Below, piece after piece: positions 34,299 through 44,849 of a stretch of 64,000 nucleotides of DNA (its first letter is position 1; each line of letters starts with the position of its first letter). The notes below the pieces were generated by a model, which did not search any database, was not told where the DNA came from, and saw only the letters and a list, made by a program, of their open reading frames with translations. The DNA comes from Stenogyne calaminthoides (taxonomy: Eukaryota > Streptophyta > Magnoliopsida > Lamiales > Lamiaceae), in assembly GCA_037126765.1 (NCBI GenBank), contig JBBCBC010000001.1, positions 37,122,804-37,186,803 on the forward strand. The letters are read 5' to 3'. The translations under genes were made by a program, and so were the position numbers.

Positions 34299-37200
34299 CT
34301 AGGATTGACAACCTAGGATAGTTTCCTCCTCAATTATTCTAAGCATGTGGTGAACTGCCCCTGCTATGTCATCTGCTGAATTGAGTTGGCAACCTTCTTC
34401 CACCTGCACCAAATTAAAATAACAAAATAATAAATATAATATTTGTTCATCCCCAAAAATACTTGGAATATTTTCCCAAAAATTACGAGTATATAAGGAC
34501 AAGAAGTAAGGAGTATATATAGGAAAACACCCAGTAAATTATTAGGGTGGGAAAATTCCCTTTTCTGCATAATTGCACATGGATTTTCAATAGAAAACAA
34601 TTTCCTCATCAGTACCCGAAATACCCTTGCAAATAAGGTGTAATTACACGAGTAGAATCTTTGACAGTACACATAGTTGGGTGTGGAAGTAGGTGTGAGG
34701 GAGAGAAAAAAGTAGATTCTTTTGCATGCTGAGGTCATTTTCTTACAGTACCAGTTTTGTTACCATCAAATTATATATTACTGTGTAGGTAGAGTACAAC
34801 TGTGGAAACAAATAACAAAATATGCTGAATTGGTATGAGATATAAGTTAGGACCATGTTAATAATTGTGGTGTGTAAAAGTTATACACATTTGCTACACC
34901 CATGTCCTTATTAATGAATCAAGACAATAACATTATTTTGTGGGAGTAACATAGAGACAAATAGTGCAATGAGTGAACCAAGTTCATCCATGGCTTATCC
35001 GAGTAGTATATGACTGTATTCCCAAACGAGTTCGTTTAATTCGTATGGAAAAATCGATTAATTACGATTTGCAGTATTCATAATTAAAAGAGTTAATTAT
35101 AAATTGCAATTTGTATTATTGTCTTCTTTACAAATTGCAACTTGTTTTATTTGTTGAAACAAAATGCAACATGTACTAATAAAAATTAACAAATTTCAAC
35201 CTCGGCTCATTTTTTGGTAAAACTTTAGCTAGATATAGCCTCTATATGATATATTGTACATACAATAATGTTAAAAAATATTTTAGCAACATCATATTGA
35301 AGAAATTCGATATAAAAAAAAATTCAAAAAAAGTTAGCCGGGGTTGGAATTTTTCAATTTTTACTAGTGAAGGTTTCATTTTGTTTCGAAAAATAGTACA
35401 GGTACAATTTGTAAAAATGGCAATAGTACAAGTCGCAATTTGTTATTAACCTTAATTAAAAAGGTTTTGACATTTATGTTTTATGTGCAAATTATTCGAC
35501 TTTTTTGCATTTTTCAATGTAAATTAATTGCATTTCTTCCAAATTTATCCTTAAAAAGGACCAACAATATTAATTAATGATATAGCAAGAAACCGATTAT
35601 TTTCTTAATATATGTGCAGTTATGTAAAACGATGTATATTTTGAATAGTAGTGAGTACCTTGGCGCTAATGGAGTATAGCACGAGAGAGTCGAGCGTGGT
35701 GACGTTAAGGTGGAGAATGGTGAGGAAGACAGAGTGAAAGGAGGCGACGATCTTGGAGAGCTGTCTAACGCGTCTACGGGAGAGGACGCGTATGTTAGCG
35801 TGGGTTTCGATTAGGGTTACTTCGATATCCGCAATGGCTGCCTTGCTTTGTGAAGTGAACTTGTTGCCATGGGAGCAGCTGAATTGAGGGTATGTGAAGA
35901 ATTGAGCAAATGGGCATTCCAAAACTTGCTTCTTATCATCATCCTCCATTTCCAGATGATAATTATTATGACTATGTTCCCCCTTATTTGTGGCCTTTTT
36001 CCCCTTGTCTAATGATGCAAATTTCTTGGCTTCAAGTGATTGTACAATGTGTTCCAGCTCCTTCACAAATTCAATTGCACCACCAACAATTGAGGCTTGG
36101 TCACCCTGAAAAAAGGTTTCAACACCACCAAATTTCAACTTTTCTTTTTCAATAATAGGGAAGAGTGGGTCTCATTTGCATTCAAATGTACCGGACACTT
36201 ATGGTATATTTCAGAATCGTGCAACTTGTTATACTGAAAGATGCAACTTGTTTACACTGAATCGTGCAACTATTAATATGAAAAAAATAGTTGCATGTTT
36301 CAATATAAACAAATTGCATCTTTCAGTATAATAAATTGCATGGTTCTAAAATGCATCTGGATGCATATAAGACTTAGTCAATCGGGAATTGTCTACTCTA
36401 GTACTTGTGTCTAAATTATGAACAAAGTACTCCGAAAAGGGCTAAAAGAGCACACATAAATTTGAAGAGAAAAAAATAAAAGAAATTTCTCTTTCTTCTT
36501 TTTTTTTTTTTATTTGTTGGTAGAGATATGAATTTTGTTACAAACAGTTGAATCATTAATGATACATAATGATATGAGGAGAATGAAATTAAATAGGACA
36601 GAGACAATAAGAAGACATTCGAAAGTTGAGAGTGTTACGTCATTATATTCTGTTCTATCAGAACATGAAATATACAGTGTGGATAAACAATTTTGAGAAC
36701 CATTGAAGATGAGATTTATGAATTTTAAGACGAATTAAATTAGCTACACATTTGCATCTCATGTATATAAATATGTACACCCCTAATTAGCTAAGTTTCT
36801 TAACAATATTTTTATAGCTTGGACTATCCCTAATTTGTCACACATGCTTGGCTTATACTCAATTCGAACCAAGACAACAAGATATGTCCAAAAAAAAAAA
36901 AAGACAGGTTAAAGAAGAAGATGAGACCTATTTTCGAATCAAATTGTACAAATTCAAATTACAATTTATTTATTTTTTTACTTTTTCTTTATTTTGGTTG
37001 AAGAATCAAAATACATAATTATTAAAGGGATTTGGGTTCTCGGTAGCAATAATTAAATTCAACGAGAAATAGTTCAAAGCATCAAAAAGCAACCAACAGA
37101 AAGAGACAATTAAGGAAAAACCAATTTAATTATATATAAAAAAAAACCCCAATTAAAATTTTCTTACTCTTTGGACATAAGATTCAGGCATAAGAGAGCG

Positions 37201-37494
37201 AAGGACAGCAAGATGCTCATTCATTTGCTTCCGGCGATTTCTTTCAACGGCAATGTGTGTCATTCTCTGTGTCTCAGCTTCCTCTTTGTTTTTGCAAACC
37301 TTGGGCCTCCTCCGCCTCTTCTTGCGGCCCTGGGCGGTGGTTTCCGGCGGCGGCGGCGGCGGCGGCGGGGGGTTGCTGCCTATCTCATGAGGGCTAGTTT
37401 CGGAAGAATCATTATTAAATGGGGTTGGAAGGTTATTAGGGTCATACATGATGAAGTTGAAGAGTTCAGTAGAAGAGAGAGCTTCAAGAGCCAT
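34299..37494 (-). CDS. bHLH transcription factor, subgroup Ia, bHLH71-like (three exons)
   Basis: Exons 37494-37168, 36105-35659 and 34403-34299 join in frame to 292 residues. Donors are GTAAGA and GTACTC; acceptors are TTTTTTCAG and GGTGCAG. Features: MALEALSSTELFNF opening, nine prolines (42-50), basic nuclear signal KKRRRRPK (58-65), basic region with H80-E84-R88 (E-box/G-box pattern) within THIAVERNRRKQMNEHL, second helix GDQASIVGGAIEFVKELE (110-127), and a C-terminal ACT-like domain (about 202-285; IEVTLIETHANIRVLSRR). These are hallmarks of the group holding Arabidopsis bHLH71 (327 aa), a family member known to partner FAMA in stomatal development. Orthology, DNA target and function here are inference. 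The reading frame is intact, so the gene is probably functional. Confidence 0.95.
35659..36105 (-). other. bHLH gene exon 2
   Basis: 149 codons: second helix of the bHLH, a hydrophilic linker, and most of the ACT-like domain. The intron 1/exon 2 junction falls between R109 and G110, in the loop of the bHLH. Intron 1 spans 37167-36106 (1,062 bp) and intron 2 spans 35658-34404 (1,255 bp). Confidence 0.93.
36211..36351. repeat. Fold-back (hairpin) sequence in intron 1 of the bHLH gene
   Basis: Arms 36211-36273 and 36288-36351 are inverted copies of one another with about ten mismatches and a short loop (aaaaaa region). Both arms carry atactgaaagatgcaa. It may be a small fold-back transposon or a hairpin RNA source. 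It lies well inside the intron. Confidence 0.75.
37345..37371 (-). repeat. Polyproline-coding CCG microsatellite in bHLH exon 1
   Basis: Nine Pro codons, mostly CCG, form a short triplet repeat (ggc on the plus strand) in a non-conserved part of the protein before the basic domain. Likely length-variable. Confidence 0.85.
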
Positions 37495-37554
37495 ATCCCT
37501 TTCTCTCTTTCTCTCTCTTAATTAGCTAATTATACTTGTAATGTTGCTTTCATC

Positions 37555-37561
37555 CTTTATA
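37555..37561 (-). promoter_or_regulatory. Probable TATA box of the bHLH gene
   Basis: On the minus strand TATAAAG lies ~61 bp upstream of the ATG, which would place transcription start around 37525-37530 and give a short GA-rich leader (37495-37525). Confidence 0.55.
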
Positions 37562-37657
37562 CCACAGATTTGAGAGCCCCAATACTATTGACTATTGCTA
37601 CTAGATTATAAAGGCTTCAATCATTTTATTGTCTTCTTCAACTTTTCAGAGAAGGGA

Positions 37658-37683
37658 AGAGAGAGAGAGAGAGAGAGAGAGAG
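37658..37683 (-). repeat. (GA)n microsatellite in the bHLH promoter
   Basis: A pure ga run followed by more GA-rich sequence to about 37715; on the gene strand it reads (TC)n. Such pyrimidine tracts are frequent upstream of plant genes and can bind GAGA-type factors. Confidence 0.8.
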
Positions 37684-37739
37684 TGAGGGGGAAGACTGAA
37701 GAGAGAGAGAGAAGGGTAGCTTCTTTCCTTGTTCACCAA

Positions 37740-38190
37740 CTTTTTGATGCAGAAAGGCACAACATCTATAGTGTCCTCTCACGTGCATGATATCCTCATT
37801 ATAACCTTTTTATATTTATTTTACTTTTAATTGTGTTAATGTTATCCATATTTATGTGTACATGGGAATAATTTTGATTTGATTTTGTTGTTCATATGGT
37901 ATTGACGCCTAAAGTTGTTGCATTCTTAATTAAATTAACTAACAAACGGAGTCGGTGATTCAATTGATTAATAAGAAAATTAAAAAGCCTTCTCCCATTA
38001 TTTAATCATCTACTTTAATTAACTCGACTACATAAATTGGAAAGACAGGACTGAAATATTTTAGCGTTAAACATTAATTAGAGTGGGAGGAAGTTGAAAA
38101 TTCGTGGATCTTGCTTGGTTCGAATGGGTTAAGTGGATATTTTTTTAAAAATTCACGCAAATACTAAATAGAAAAACTCATTTATAGTTT
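37740..38190. other. Upstream intergenic DNA of the bHLH gene
   Basis: AT-rich, no ORF with resemblance, no repeat identified. It may hold distal promoter elements; a CACGTG-like box was noted only as part of tcacgtgcatg near 37779. Confidence 0.4.
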
Positions 38191-38194
38191 GTGT

Positions 38195-38830
38195 TATTAT
38201 AAACACAAATATGTGTTACTGTAAATATAATTGTGTGTTACTACGTGATAATAGAAAAAAAATATATTTTTACTAATTCAATGGTTTAATCGGGTGGTAT
38301 GGGTCTTTACTTAAGACAGGTGTCACAGAGCGGCCGGAGAAGTTGTTAAAAAATTGAGGGAGAAGCGGATGAAAATAGAAGAAGTGTCGTTTTGTCTTAT
38401 AACAATACATACATGTACTTATAGTAACACATGTTTGCACTTATAGTAACACAGACCTCGAAGCGAGTTTTGTTGATTTGCCTTTACGCGAATTTTATAG
38501 AAAATATTTGTTTGACCCAGTTCGACCCCCACAGATCCGTGAATTTTTCTTTTTCTGTTTATGCGCCTTTTTTTTCTAACCCACAAGTCATGTTTCACAG
38601 ATCCTTCTTTAGAGTAACACATAAATGTATTCATCGTAACACGTATTTGTGTTTATAGTAACACAGATCTCGAAACGAGTTTTGCTATTATATTTTGCAC
38701 GAATATTTATAAAATATTCATTTGACCCGGTTCGACCATCAAAGAATCCATGAGTTTTTTGCTCTGTGTAACGCAATTCTCATTCTGATTTGCGGGTCAT
38801 ATTTCACGGATCCTAAATATATGAAATGTT
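38195..38830. repeat. GTAACAC-rich repeat with an internal ~200-bp duplication
   Basis: The interval repeats tagtaacacagayctcgaarcgag, then tttgacccrgttcgacc and ttcacrgatcct at 38443-38610 and again at 38650-38815. A short motif tgttactataaacaca recurs around both. Similar GTAACAC clusters occur at 41040-41350 and 45515-46035, so this is a dispersed repeat family whose class I could not determine. Confidence 0.6.
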
Positions 38831-39130
38831 TCATATAAATGTTCATCATTGAAAAGAATATGAGTCTATGTGTGTGTGTTTCATTAGATCTCTCTTTCTG
38901 TGTTTTCTTGTGAGGTAGGGTCTACCCTAAAACTAATTTAATAAAAATTCCTTTGCTGATAAAAAAAAAAAGATAAATTGAAAAATGATAGGTTGATATA
39001 CATACGTTTTAAGGGTATATAGGTCTCTCGTGAAAATTTGCACCGTATAAATACCTTGAAAATAGAAAGACATTAATTCGTAGATTTGACCTGTTTCCGT
39101 CGGGTTATAAATCTGTAAAGAGAAGGTATT
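38831..39130. other. Intergenic stretch
   Basis: AT-rich with a poly-A run at about 38960. Short open frames on either strand show no resemblance. Nothing supported. Confidence 0.4.
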
Positions 39131-39253
39131 GTGTGCATAATTTTCATCGTACATCACTATTACTATTGTTGGTAAAAATTAATATTTTATAATTAAAGAG
39201 TTGATCCTTACCAATAATAGTAATAGTGGTGTATGGTGAAAATGGTGCGCACT
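39131..39253. repeat. Fold-back sequence with ~45-bp arms
   Basis: Left arm gtgtgcataattttcatcgt... to gttggtaa (39131-39175) pairs with ttaccaataatagtaatagt... to gtgcgcac (39208-39252), about 38 of 45 positions matching, around a ~32-base AT loop. It is the size of a small MITE or a microRNA-like hairpin. No target duplication was settled. Confidence 0.75.
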
Positions 39254-40164
39254 GTACTTTGTCATCGGTAAGATGGGAAATTGTTTAACTAAGCTTTTGA
39301 TTTAAATTTCATTTAAAATGGATAAATAAAAATATCAAGATCAAGAAATAAATAGGTAAATACTTGAGAAAATTTATCCAAAAATTAGGAAACCAAAAAC
39401 TCGCTAGTGATTAATAGTTTCAGGCCAATAGTACTACGTATTGATGTATAGTATTATGTCAAATATTTAATATTATTTAAATTATAAGGTGATACTGTTT
39501 AGAATTGATAGTAACACTGTCAATAAGTAGTCTTTGAATATTGTTTAACTTGTAAAGTAATGCTTTTTAACATCCAAGATTATATGTCTTAAAGATAAAT
39601 GTAAGCAAAATCATACATCATTTTATGAAATAATTACACTTGACTTGTATTGATCTTAGATCCCTTTAAATTTGCATAAATGTTTTTGTCATATGTTAAT
39701 TTAGTTGTCCTTAAGTTAAACCTGAATTTGAATTAGTTAAATTTATTTAACTTTGTAAATAATAATTTTCATATGTTTCAATTGCACCGTGTAATTAGAC
39801 ATAGGGCAGAACTATGACATCAGTTTTAACTTAAATGTGATACTAGTTTTAACTTAAATATGTAAATTAATATAACTGAAATATGACGCTATATTTTATT
39901 GAAATTGTGAAATGAAATGTGATACTAAACGTGACATGATCACTAACTAAAGTGTGATGAGTGCACCTGTAAACTATTGTGTTAGTGAAATATTATATGC
40001 AAATTGGGAAAGTCTAGTCTCGTGTGTCAACAATAAAGGGAGGGGCTAAAAATTTGTGGATTCATAGCAGCCCAAACGAATTTTTCCAAAAAAAATCCAC
40101 AAAGACAAAATAAAAAACTCACTCTTAGATATGTATTGCTACAGGGATGAGTTTATAAATAGTC
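39254..40164. other. AT-rich intergenic DNA
   Basis: Scattered short words (gtgatac, aacttaaatatg) repeat loosely, but there is no gene, RNA gene or delimited transposon that I can support. Confidence 0.5.
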
Positions 40165-40167
40165 TAA

Positions 40168-40455
40168 GGCTCCATTTGGATAGAGGATTTGGAAATTCAT
40201 GGATTTCATACATAAAATATACTCTCCAATGGATTTACAAATACTTAGATGTGAGAGTTTAGAGAAGAGAGTGAAGTGGGAGAGGAGGAAGGAGTAGATA
40301 TGAGGGGATTTCACAAATGATTAGGTTTTGATGAGGATTTGAAATCCCTCCATTTTACACTAGTTTCTCAAATCTAAGTATTTATAAATTCATTGGAGAG
40401 TGATGATTTGTGTGTGAAATCCATGGATTTCAAATCCATCCATCCAAATGGAGTC
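40168..40455. mobile_element. Tourist-like MITE (PIF/Harbinger), 288 bp
   Basis: Bounded by a 3-bp target TAA (40165-40167 and 40456-40458). Inverted ends are GGCTCCATTTGGAT at left and, reversed from the right, GACTCCATTTGGATGG; the inner zones also pair (gaaatccatggatttc). TAA target and GG/GC-start TIRs fit the Harbinger superfamily. No coding capacity. Confidence 0.9.
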
Positions 40456-40467
40456 TAACATAAAAAT

Positions 40468-40981
40468 AAAAGTTATTTTTGTCATAAAATTTATAATCAT
40501 TCTTTTTTAGCCAAGAGAATATATTTATTTCCAACTTTACCCTTTTTTTATGCTTTCATTATCTTAGTTCGTACTACCATATATACACCACATACCAACA
40601 TTATTTTAGCCCGTACCACCCTTCAATTAACCCAGTACTATTATCACTTCAGTCTATAAATATCGTTTCAGTCTATACCACCATTTTATCAACCCCGTAC
40701 CACTATCACTACCGTACCACACTTATTTCAACCCCGTACCACCTTATTTTAACATTGTACCACCATCATTTCAGCCCGTACCATAATTTAATTCAACTTG
40801 TACCATCATTTTTAAATTTGTACCACAATTTAATTAATTTCGTACTACACTATATTAATCCCGTACCACCATTTTTTTTTTAAATTTTTTGTTAACTTCT
40901 TTAAGGGTATAATTGCCCAAAAATTAATTATCTTGGCTAAAAAAGAATGAAATAAATAACCTTGATAAAAAAGAACTTTTT
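40468..40981. mobile_element. Long-TIR element of about 514 bp carrying a minisatellite
   Basis: Left arm (aaagttatttttgtcataaa ... cattcttttttagccaagag) pairs with the right arm (tcttggctaaaaaagaatg ... aaaaaagaacttt) over roughly 60-70 bp. The interior is filled by gtaccacc-type repeats. Terminal bases and target duplication are not certain; a Mutator-like origin is possible. It lies only 13 bp after the Harbinger MITE. Confidence 0.7.
40570..40880 (+). repeat. CCCGTACCACC minisatellite
   Basis: The word cgtaccacc or gtaccac recurs every ~20-28 bases, separated by attttatcaac-like spacers, roughly a dozen times. It sits wholly inside the long-TIR element, so amplification probably happened within the transposon. 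Confidence 0.8.
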
Positions 40982-41039
40982 AAATGAGAAGATACTAAAA
41001 ATTGGGGTTTTCTAATTGGGTATAAGGGAAAACATGTGT

Positions 41040-41350
41040 TGTTGTACGTAAGGACAAGTATGTTTTACTACAGTGACTTGCAGTAACAAGCCACACATAT
41101 TTATCATTTTCGATATACATATTTGTCCTTATTAACACATGTAAAATATTGAACATTGTATTACTCTATGAACACAAAGGTGTTACTATAAGGAATAAGG
41201 TGTTTTACTGTATGAACAAAACAACATTCCCTCTATTTCGTCAATTTCTCCCTTTTTTTCATTTGTTTCTCTGTTATACTTCACGGATCCTTGATCGGTG
41301 GAATGTTTTGTATAAATGCTTGTGTTGTATAAAATGTAATTTCACAAAAT
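41040..41350. repeat. GTGTTACTATA-rich repeat segment
   Basis: Shares gtgttactataa, attaacacatgt and ttcacggatcct with the region at 38195-38830, and is probably a partial copy of that dispersed repeat. The following 470 bp (to 41826) is AT-rich without genes. Confidence 0.5.
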
Positions 41351-41826
41351 CGACTTAAATATATAAAGCCAATTAATTAGATTCGAGTCTATTAATTAAA
41401 CTTTTGTTATATCTCAATGTCACTAGAGATTTTATTTCTTATAATAGCTAAGAATATATTTATATTGCAGAATATATAAAATCAAATTAATATAGCTCAA
41501 ATTTGTCGCAACCGAACAGTCTAGAGTTAGAATCACTACTCGTATGAGTAGCTTTGATAGTAAGTTAGTAGTAACTGAATTTGTACCATTGTCCATTATT
41601 CATTAATATATTTTTTTCCGAACCCATTATTCATTAATATTAAGTTAGCATCAATTTTTATGTTTTTAGACTTATGAAGCAAAATACTTCGAATCGAAGT
41701 TGAGGAGGAAATGTAATGGTGTTTTTTTAATACAAAAATTGATGCATTTTTTAAGTGAAAAGTGATAGTTTTCAAATTTAAGGTAAATAAACTTCAAAAT
41801 GTAATATGTTTAAATAATATACTTTA

Positions 41827-42365
41827 TGTTGAGGCCACGTATCCACATGGCGACCATCCCCGTGGGATGGCAACCATCGTCGCGTGCCGATAAGCAAGGG
41901 ACCGACAATTAATGGCAACCGAGCAAGGGCGACCACCTTTATCAACAACCTCGGGCGACCATCCCAGGTCGCTGGGGATAAACATGGAACGGATACGGAT
42001 GAGTCAGGGCGCGAATATCGCGGGCGCAAGTTGAGTAAGTGAATCTTGGGGCGAAGATCACGGCCACTAATGAAGGAAAGTATCCGGTGTACGAGTAACC
42101 CTAAAAGGCCGAGGCATCCGGCCCATCAAGGAGGCCTAACCTAGTTTGTAAATCTATAAATACCGGTTGTATGATACATTGTAAGGGATCGAAACATTAG
42201 CATCTAGGCAGATATTATAGTGAAATCCCTGGCTTGGTATTGCCCCCGGACGTAGCCATATTTCGGCGAACCGGGTCACCAAATCTTGCGTTCTCGTTCA
42301 TTTACATTCAGTGTTTTTACTTTGTGAGTGATTGTTAGCACGTCAGGATAATTCCGGCTATAACA
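41827..42365 (+). mobile_element. Solo LTR of a Ty3/gypsy-type element, 539 bp
   Basis: Starts TGTTGAGGCC and ends GGCTATAACA, with a perfect 5-bp duplication cttta (41822-41826 and 42366-42370). It is clearly GC-richer than its surroundings. A TATA box TATAAATA is at 42155-42162, followed by typical LTR text (gcccccggacgtagcc, ttcggcgaaccgggtcacc). No internal sequence remains, hence a solo LTR. gypsy rather than copia is inferred from composition and wording. Confidence 0.9.
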
Positions 42366-42574
42366 CTTTACAAAAACAATATTAATTGAAAATGTTCAAA
42401 TTAAAAGTGATAAACATATAAAAAAAAACTTGATAACTTTAAATTATTAAGTGATATATGTTTCAAGTAAAATATGTTATGTTTTACTACTCCATATTAT
42501 AACTTTTTCTTTTTCTCCATTAGTATTTTGATGAACGGACCTGTATGTGAGTTGTGTGTGTGAAAAAAGGAATT

Positions 42575-43140
42575 AAATTTTTTGTAATCCTGTAACTTTG
42601 TATCGTTTTGAAATTGGTCCCGATTGTTTTGGCTTTTTGATTTTGGTCTTGTAAGTTTTCTAAAATTTTGAAATTTGTCATTTTCACCTGCTGCAGCAGG
42701 TTACCAAGCAGGTAAACACCACATATGTAATTATTTTATTTTTCTCTTTAATTTCAAAGTGTCACTTGAACTTTTTTAATCCTAATAATTTAGGTCGGGT
42801 TTTAGGCCGGGTTTAAAACAATTCACAAAAAAAAATCAAAGCGAATCAAGTCGATTCAAAAATAAAAAAAAATTAAATCAATAAACGCAGAAAACCACTC
42901 TCCCTTTCTAAAAAAATACGAAAAAAAATCCCGATACAAATTATTTGGATTAAAAAAGTTTAGGTGACATTTCGAAATTAAAGGAAAAAATAAAATAATT
43001 ACATAGGTGGCGGTTACCTGTTTGGTGGCCTGCTATAACAGGTTAATGGACCAATTTCAAAATTCTTGATAACTTACAGGACCAAAATAAAAAAGTCAAA
43101 ACAATTTAGACTAATTTCAAAACATGACTACAAAATATTT
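42575..43140. mobile_element. Non-autonomous element with ~200-bp terminal inverted repeats
   Basis: The left half (tttgtaatcctgtaactttg, ttttgaaattggtcccgatt, ttttggtcttgtaagttttc) is mirrored by the right half read in reverse (tttgtagtcatgttttgaaa, ttttggtcctgtaagttatc). The pairing continues through ctgctgcagcaggttacc to ttaatttcaaagtgtcac, about 200 bp per arm. Such arms suit a Mutator-like MITE. Target duplication was not found. It includes a 16-bp palindrome at 42686-42701. Confidence 0.75.
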
Positions 43141-44046
43141 AAACCCATGAAAAAATAAGGGGCTCACACGAACGAATCTTCACCACTGGAGATAAATCTG
43201 GACTGAAAATTTGTGGAGATTGAGGAGAAACATTATGGATGCTTTGGACATAGTGATTTAACGGTTTGTGATGAACAATTACTATGCCAGAAAACAACAA
43301 ATCATTAAATTGTGAAGGACGAAAAGGATAAGTATGGTAGGAGGAAACTGACATGAGCTAGAGGTGGTCAAAATGGTGAGTAGCCGCAAATCAGCAAGGG
43401 TGAATCCTACGATTTAAAATCACGAAATACACAAGAAAACTATAGAAAAAATAAATCAAGAAAGCTAGATCTTGTGAAACCAAAAATCGAGATAGGACTT
43501 AATTCCCGGCATAAGATGAACCCAATGCGGGCAGCCCCGTCGAAAAATTAATGAATGTTGAAAATGGAAACGAAGGTCAACGGGAAAGAAAGGGTTATAT
43601 ATGTGTATATAGTAAATTAACGTCGCGGGCTGACAATTTTGCATACGAAACGAAAACTAAACTATATGAAAACTGTGACTTAGTGTTTAGGTTTATCGTG
43701 TTCGTGTCATTGTTGTGTCGAGCATACGGACACAAAATTTTGACCTCGTGTCGTGTTCGTATCAATTTGTTAATTTGGAAAAAGATAGTTTTGATTCTAT
43801 ATATGATTTGATATTTGTAATTTAAGTACTGATTTTGTACATTTATATTTATTGTGTTATCATGTTATATCATATAGTGTAATATGTATTATCTTATCAT
43901 ATTATATAATGTCATACCGGGTCGTGTCAAATATTATATTAATATAAATTATATTTTTAAGTTTTTTTTTATCGTGTCATATAATATCGTGTTGTGTTAT
44001 ACAAGAAATATTTCATGTTCGTGTCAGCATGAAATCTTATCGTAAT
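43141..44046. other. Intergenic DNA
   Basis: Short open frames only. From 43700 to 44040, tgtcgtgttcgtrtcaa-type words recur and suggest a decayed small transposon, without definable ends. Confidence 0.4.
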
Positions 44047-44212
44047 GTGTTCATGTTTAGTCGTATCACACGTGTATCACTATCTTATCACCATGAAACA
44101 CGATACAGAAACACGAATTGTCCCCCCTAATGTGTTTATGTTTAGTCTTATCACATTGTATCACTATCTTATCACCATGAAACACGATACAAAAGCACGA
44201 ATTGTCACCCCT
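44047..44212 (+). repeat. Tandem duplication of ~82 bp
   Basis: tgtgttcatgtttagtcgta ... cacgaattgtccccccta (44047-44130) is repeated as tgtgtttatgtttagtctta ... cacgaattgtcacccctag, with a handful of differences. The duplicated frame explains the open reading frame at 44045-44326. Confidence 0.85.
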
Positions 44213-44615
44213 AGTGAAGAGTACGTGATTGACCAGAATTCGAAGCGCTACATATTGACGTTCGGAGGTGGGCTTTTCCCTAATGTGTGTAAAAAATTGG
44301 AATTGTGTTATGATATTATTTTATAAATGTAATGATATAAAATTGATACTATGAACAAGTGTCACTAGAGACCTACATACTTGATTAAAATTATTGAAAT
44401 ATGATTTTTTTTTAATTATAGTGGAACGAGTTATACATTACGGGCCAAATTGTTTCACTAGAAAAGAAGGGAAAATAAATTATATACCACGTTTTCAAAG
44501 TGTTTGTTATGATTGATGGTTTTTCTCTTTGGCGCGAAAGCAAGGGCTTATTTTTGCTATTTTGACAAGATTATTCATACCACCTCCTATGTGATATCTA
44601 TAATACCAAATATTA

Positions 44616-44832
44616 AACCCTCAAGGGTTGACCAAGTGGTATAGGCATGAGATTTAGGAGTATGCTTCTCTCTATATCTCAGGGTCGAAACCCTTTAAGT
44701 GCGATCAATTCTTGAGATGGGCTAGTCCATACAGAGTTTTGTTCTGATTTGAAGTGGGGCCCCCTCTTGTTGATGATGGGTTCTTGTCCCCGAATTAATC
44801 GATTTTGAGGTCGGATATCGAGTTATCAAAAA
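44616..44832 (+). mobile_element. tRNA-derived SINE, 217 bp, with 17-bp target duplication
   Basis: Perfect duplication tataataccaaatatta at 44599-44615 and 44833-44849. Near the 5' end, tggtataggcatgag (A box) and ggtcgaaaccc (B box) stand at tRNA-like spacing (about 40 bases). The 3' tail is gttatcaaaaa. A related copy lies at 50081-50270. Non-coding; needs a LINE for movement. Confidence 0.88.
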
Positions 44833-44849
44833 TATAATACCAAATATTA

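Noticed and set aside
35910..36155. 81-aa plus-strand ORF
   Set aside because: Antisense to bHLH exon 2 and the intron border; no resemblance to a protein family.
37171..37521. 116-aa plus-strand ORF
   Set aside because: Antisense shadow of bHLH exon 1; its RRRRRR run is the reverse of the polyproline codons.
43551..43811. 86-aa plus-strand ORF
   Set aside because: No family resemblance, low-complexity context, no splice or promoter evidence.
44616..44690. tRNA gene
   Set aside because: A/B boxes are present, but no cloverleaf with an anticodon stem can be drawn, and a 17-bp target duplication shows it is a SINE.
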